Source of the DNA: Cylindrodendrum hubeiense
Lineage: Eukaryota; Ascomycota; Sordariomycetes; Hypocreales; Nectriaceae
Direction of reading: 5' to 3'
Assembly: GCA_014621425.1 (NCBI GenBank)
Contig: JAANBB010000098.1
Span: forward strand, 1 to 64,000
Length of the DNA stretch: 64,000 nucleotides
Shown: piece by piece, positions 60,734-64,000 of the stretch
Layout: each line of letters starts with the position of its first letter
Position numbering within the stretch: the stretch's first letter is position 1
The notes under the pieces: generated by a model
What the model was told of the DNA's origin: nothing
Database searches by the model: none
Seen by the model: the letters and a program-made list of their open reading frames with translations, nothing else
Position numbers and translations under genes: made by a program

Positions 60734-61246
60734 TATGAATAGCTTCCTCACTGGGGATCGAGAAACGCAAATATGATGCCCGTCGTTGGTGGTCTGGCTT
60801 TGAGCCTCTCTCTCTCGAAATGGAGACCTGACGTGAGTGCAAGTGGGGAGGCTCTCCATAGCGGGGTGCCTCTATAATAGGCTTAGCGTAGGCCTGACCG
60901 CCCGGCATTTCGGACAGAAATTTTGGAGAGACTTCAGTTCTGGCGGCAGAACGATTCGACCGCCCGAGCTTTGGGCGGCTTGTTTTGGTCTAAAGCTGCT
61001 GCTGCTTTAACATCTTGGGGGCACATTTCTTGGGGGCTGGTTTTATGCATCAATAAGCTCACTGGGGTTGCATTATGCAGGCATCTTGTATTTTATCCTG
61101 CTTATGCACCTGCGGTAATAGACGGAAACATTATACTTTTATGAAGGCACCCACCGGGGAAGGGTAGCGCCTCGTCGACCAACCGTCGGAACTGAGCCAT
61201 TTCGCTCCGACCAACGTCCGTCCGGTTTCCGAGGACTCCTCGCGGT
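60734..61246. other. Intergenic region
   Basis: Holds the promoter of the GIR2-like gene and the 3' end of the phosphatase gene. No gene seen. Confidence 0.4.
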
Positions 61247-62008
61247 TCAGTATTTGAGTGCCCCAATGGGCTCATTACCCGTCAAGCCTTTGGCTTTCAG
61301 TCTCGCCGCCCGCCTGGATAAATACCCCCGATACTGCTCTTTGGGGGTCGTCTTGGCTGCGTCTTCCCACACTTGGTAGTGGACGGCCTCCCAGACCCGG
61401 AGCTGGTCAATGAAGTTGTCTCGAGGCTTCACCTTGCGCCGCTGGCGGACATCGGGGTAGACAGAGTCAAGGCCCTCGTGGCGCTTCCGCATGAGGTAGG
61501 CTATCGCGACGGTTGCCGAACGAGACACTCCCAGCTGGCAGTGGATCAGCACGTTGGCTTCGCGGGGTGTCTCCACGCCATGGTGGAGGGAGCTTTCATG
61601 GTCCCATTCTTCCGTAGGGGTCGATGCTAATGATCGAGGAAGCACGTTGCTATGTAGTTGTATTTCGATGAAATCGCAAATCTCCTCCAAGAGGGCGAGG
61701 ATGTCCATCGTTGAGCTGTCTAGGCACGGGACGTAGAGGTGGCACTCCTCGGGGATAATTGCCCTATACTCGGGATGGCTCCATTTGTTGTAGCCGCCAT
61801 CGAGAAGCGACACGACGGCGGTGATGTTATTTTCGCGAAGAACCTGTCTCTTTAGGGAGCTCTTCACGTTCCCCACAAAGAGATGGGGCGCGATCTGTGA
61901 AATCGAGGGATCCATCCACGACATGGTTTTGCAAAAACCCGAGTGCTCGTCTGTTGCCGAGTTGCTAAACAACGATCGATTCTCGTACGACGCGGATCGT
62001 GGGAACAT
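61247..62008 (-). CDS. Dual-specificity protein phosphatase
   Basis: Single exon, 253 residues from the first ATG at 62008. An internal Met29 (MSWMDPSISQIAPHLFVGNV) at 61924 is an equally plausible start, since the conserved domain begins there. The cysteine phosphatase signature HCQLGVSRSA (His156, Cys157, Arg163) is intact, and the likely general acid is Asp97 in VPCLDSSTMD. The order SQIAPHLFVGNVKSS, NITAVVSLLDGG, then AIAYLMRKRHEGLDSVYPDV with RRKVKPRDNFIDQL is that of the atypical DUSP family. Between the acid loop and the signature there are about 35 additional residues (LHSNVLPRSLASTPTEEWDH onward) not usual in the family. The substrate is unknown; yeast Yvh1 and related enzymes are only distant analogues. 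Confidence 0.88.
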   Translation of the reverse strand: MFPRSASYENRSLFSNSATDEHSGFCKTMSWMDPSISQIAPHLFVGNVKSSLKRQVLRENNITAVVSLLDGGYNKWSHPEYRAIIPEECHLYVPCLDSSTMDILALLEEICDFIEIQLHSNVLPRSLASTPTEEWDHESSLHHGVETPREANVLIHCQLGVSRSATVAIAYLMRKRHEGLDSVYPDVRQRRKVKPRDNFIDQLRVWEAVHYQVWEDAAKTTPKEQYRGYLSRRAARLKAKGLTGNEPIGALKY

Positions 62009-62880
62009 CTAGCTATACAACACTCCGGGATCGGCAAGTATGCATGTGTTTCAATATCGCATAATGGCCACTCACGTGAGAAGATATTTCTTGGTGGCGT
62101 TCTGCACGTATCAGGATCATCGCTGTTGTTGTCCTCTCTCCTGCAGTAACGCAGAATACTCGCCAACCAGGTAACTATGTTGAGTCGGCAATTAGTATGC
62201 GGCATCCATTTACACAGCCCTGCTCTTCGCTCCTCAACAGATCTCCCAAGGAAGAAGCACACATCATTCGACCTGATGTATCTATGACGACTGACACCTC
62301 GTATGTTTCTCCATGACGGAATCGTGATCTTCATGCCTAGGTCCAGTTGGATGGAGACAGGCCGGGTAATATGCCGGGTTTTCACGTACCATGATGGCCA
62401 TAATGCGACAGAATATCAAGTCGAAGCCGAAGTCGTGTTCATCGCAAGACTGGGCTGCCTCGGCTGTGATCGAGGCCGAAGGTCAACCGCATCTTAGACC
62501 AAGAAGCACATTGGCGACCTATTTAAAGGCACGTCATATGATACTTTCGATAAATCTCTTGTGTCCTGCTCATTTTTATTTCAGTCAATCGTTGTAAAAA
62601 GAATAGTGATGGTGTCAAACAGCTTCGATGAGAATCAAGATGCCACCCCACTTAGACAAGCGACTAGTCTGCAGTGGAATGTGGCACAGCCAGATACTAT
62701 ATACCATATCTTGGAATATTGACCAATACGCGTTGTGTGTTTGGATATACCAACGTTGCGACTAGTCAATAAGCCGGTCGGCCATCACAGCTGGAGAGTG
62801 GCACGGTGAGTAAAAATGCACGACCCTTCCGATGTCAAGTCAATAGTGAGAGAGAGCTGGGTATCAAGTGGCGGGCCATG
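62009..62880. other. Intergenic region between the DUSP and SRPK-like genes
   Basis: About 0.9 kb, AT-richer in its right half, with no gene seen. It must contain the DUSP promoter and the kinase 3' end. Confidence 0.4.
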
Positions 62881-64000
62881 TCAAGATCCTCGTATTTCTG
62901 TCTCTGTAACTAAATCAGTATTGAGCCACGGGTCGCTCATCAGTTCCCTTGCTCTTGGCCTCTCTTCGGGCTGCCATCGTAGCATTCTCCTCATAAAACT
63001 GAAAAACATGTCCTTCTCGTCCTCCGAAATACATCCCGGCGTTTCGTCTTCCCATCTTCGTGTACCGGGTACTAAGTCGCCGTAAAGAAATTTGCCTATT
63101 CAATATAAGTTGGAGTTGGTCAGAGAGAACCATTCAGCTCACCGTCGTCGGAGAAAAAGGGCCCGCCATAGTAGTCGATGACATTGTCGCAATGCTTCCC
63201 TTCGGCATTCCACACTTCGGGCATCCACCTCCAATACCGCATCTCCATTTCCTTCTCCAAGAGCGCTTTCGGAACCGGACCGAGGATTCTAATCATCTCG
63301 CCCAGATGACGTGCGGCGCTATATGGTTGGCCTTCTCTCTCCGGGTCTAAGAAGAGGGTTCGTCCTGTGAGCAGATCCCATACCTGTACAGCATCCATTA
63401 GTGAAAGAACAGGAATGACAGACTACGACGGCTCGGTTTACCAATATTGCATAATTCCAGATATCCGCACTATAAGACCACCCTGTGCCCAAGAGGACCT
63501 CTGGAGCGTGGTAACGGTCTGGTTGTATTGGGTTGATGAAAGGTCCAGGCTGACTTCCGTCTTGGGCGAGGCCGAAGTCTGCTAGCTTCGGAGTCATCTT
63601 TAAAAGAGCAGATTTATCCTTGACATCCCCAAAATTATTTTGGCATTGGTAGACTGATCGACTGCCAAACATCTTCCGTGGTGTTGACCGTCCTGCTTGT
63701 GCTTGCACAAACGTCTCGAGAACTGAGTGGTCTTCAAATGTCATCAAGATGTTATCTGTCTTGAGATCTAGTTGACCATTAGCTCATATTCTCACCAGCT
63801 TGACATACACATACCTGTGTGGATTATTTTGCATTCCGAATGGAGATAATCTAGGCCTGCCAGTATAGTCCGGAGGTGGCGCTTCAGAATGGGGAGACAG
63901 CTCTTTGTGACACCCCCGTTGTTGCTGAGTCGTCGTTGAAACATCCACAATGGCTCCCTCATGGGATCAAAGACCATGCAAAGATGTGATCCCCTTCGAG
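62881..64000 (-). CDS. SRPK-like serine/arginine-type protein kinase (N-terminus cut by window edge)
   Basis: Four exons are visible: 63815-64000 (5' incomplete), 63442-63767, 63143-63383 and 62881-63095. The introns are 47-58 nt with canonical ends and a consistent frame. About 322 residues are visible. The sequence enters the kinase fold in the N-lobe (GSHLCMVFDPMREPLWMFQR), then AGLDYLHSECKIIHTDLKTD with the catalytic Asp, an inserted stretch (EDHSVLETFVQAQAGRSTPR), and LADFGLAQDG. The C-lobe has DRYHAPEVLLGTGWSYSADI, WDLLTGRTLF, RWQPEERPRARELMSDPWL and a stop after EIRGS. HTDLKxDN together with the spacer before DFG is typical of the SRPK/Sky1-type fungal family. Fungi have many paralogues of this kind, so whether it phosphorylates SR proteins is unclear. 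The glycine loop lies outside the window. Confidence 0.85.

Overview
The window is nuclear DNA of a filamentous ascomycete (Pezizomycotina, most likely a Sordariomycete, possibly Hypocreales; the order is an inference). The evidence is short introns (mostly 49-116 nt) with GTRWGT-like donors and CTNAC-like branch sites, C-ending codons, a fungal Zn2Cys6 regulator, and housekeeping proteins of ascomycete type and length. One undetermined base (N at 41330) marks a draft assembly. I resolve 23 protein-coding genes. I found no rRNA, tRNA, CRISPR array or recognisable transposon.

Left part (1-14.7 kb), all on the minus strand: a membrane kelch-propeller protein cut by the window edge, an F-box protein, a Zn2Cys6 transcription factor, mitochondrial P5C dehydrogenase (proline catabolism), and a PhoD-like phosphatase-domain protein. 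A 7.3-kb stretch without a supportable gene (14.7-22.1 kb) follows. It is rich in short tandem repeats and separates the PhoD-like gene from a divergent DUF1765-type gene whose 5' reading frame is broken.

Middle (26.7-47.4 kb): a GFA/CENP-V-type protein, a BTB protein, the largest subunit of RNA polymerase III, a class-B bHLH transcription factor with a very long upstream region carrying two identical CACGTG-containing 14-mers, a proline-rich PPxY protein whose start is unresolved, the GPI-lipid remodelling protein Per1, and the spindle-checkpoint kinase Mps1.

Right part (47.8-64 kb) is compact and mostly housekeeping. It holds mitochondrial ribosomal protein bL21m divergent from the 60S assembly factor Nsa2, the arginine methyltransferase PRMT1/Hmt1, phosphoacetylglucosamine mutase (UDP-GlcNAc and chitin precursor supply), the Mus81 nuclease, riboflavin synthase, the Rpl4 chaperone Acl4, a Gir2-like RWD protein, a dual-specificity phosphatase and an SRPK-like kinase cut by the right edge. 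Four of these genes serve ribosomes or translation (bL21m, Nsa2, Acl4, Gir2).

I see no clear new multi-gene system. The most useful leads are the 10-nt frame break in the DUF1765 gene, the PPxY coding stretch that lacks an ATG, the possible self-regulation of the bHLH gene, and the long gene-free interval.
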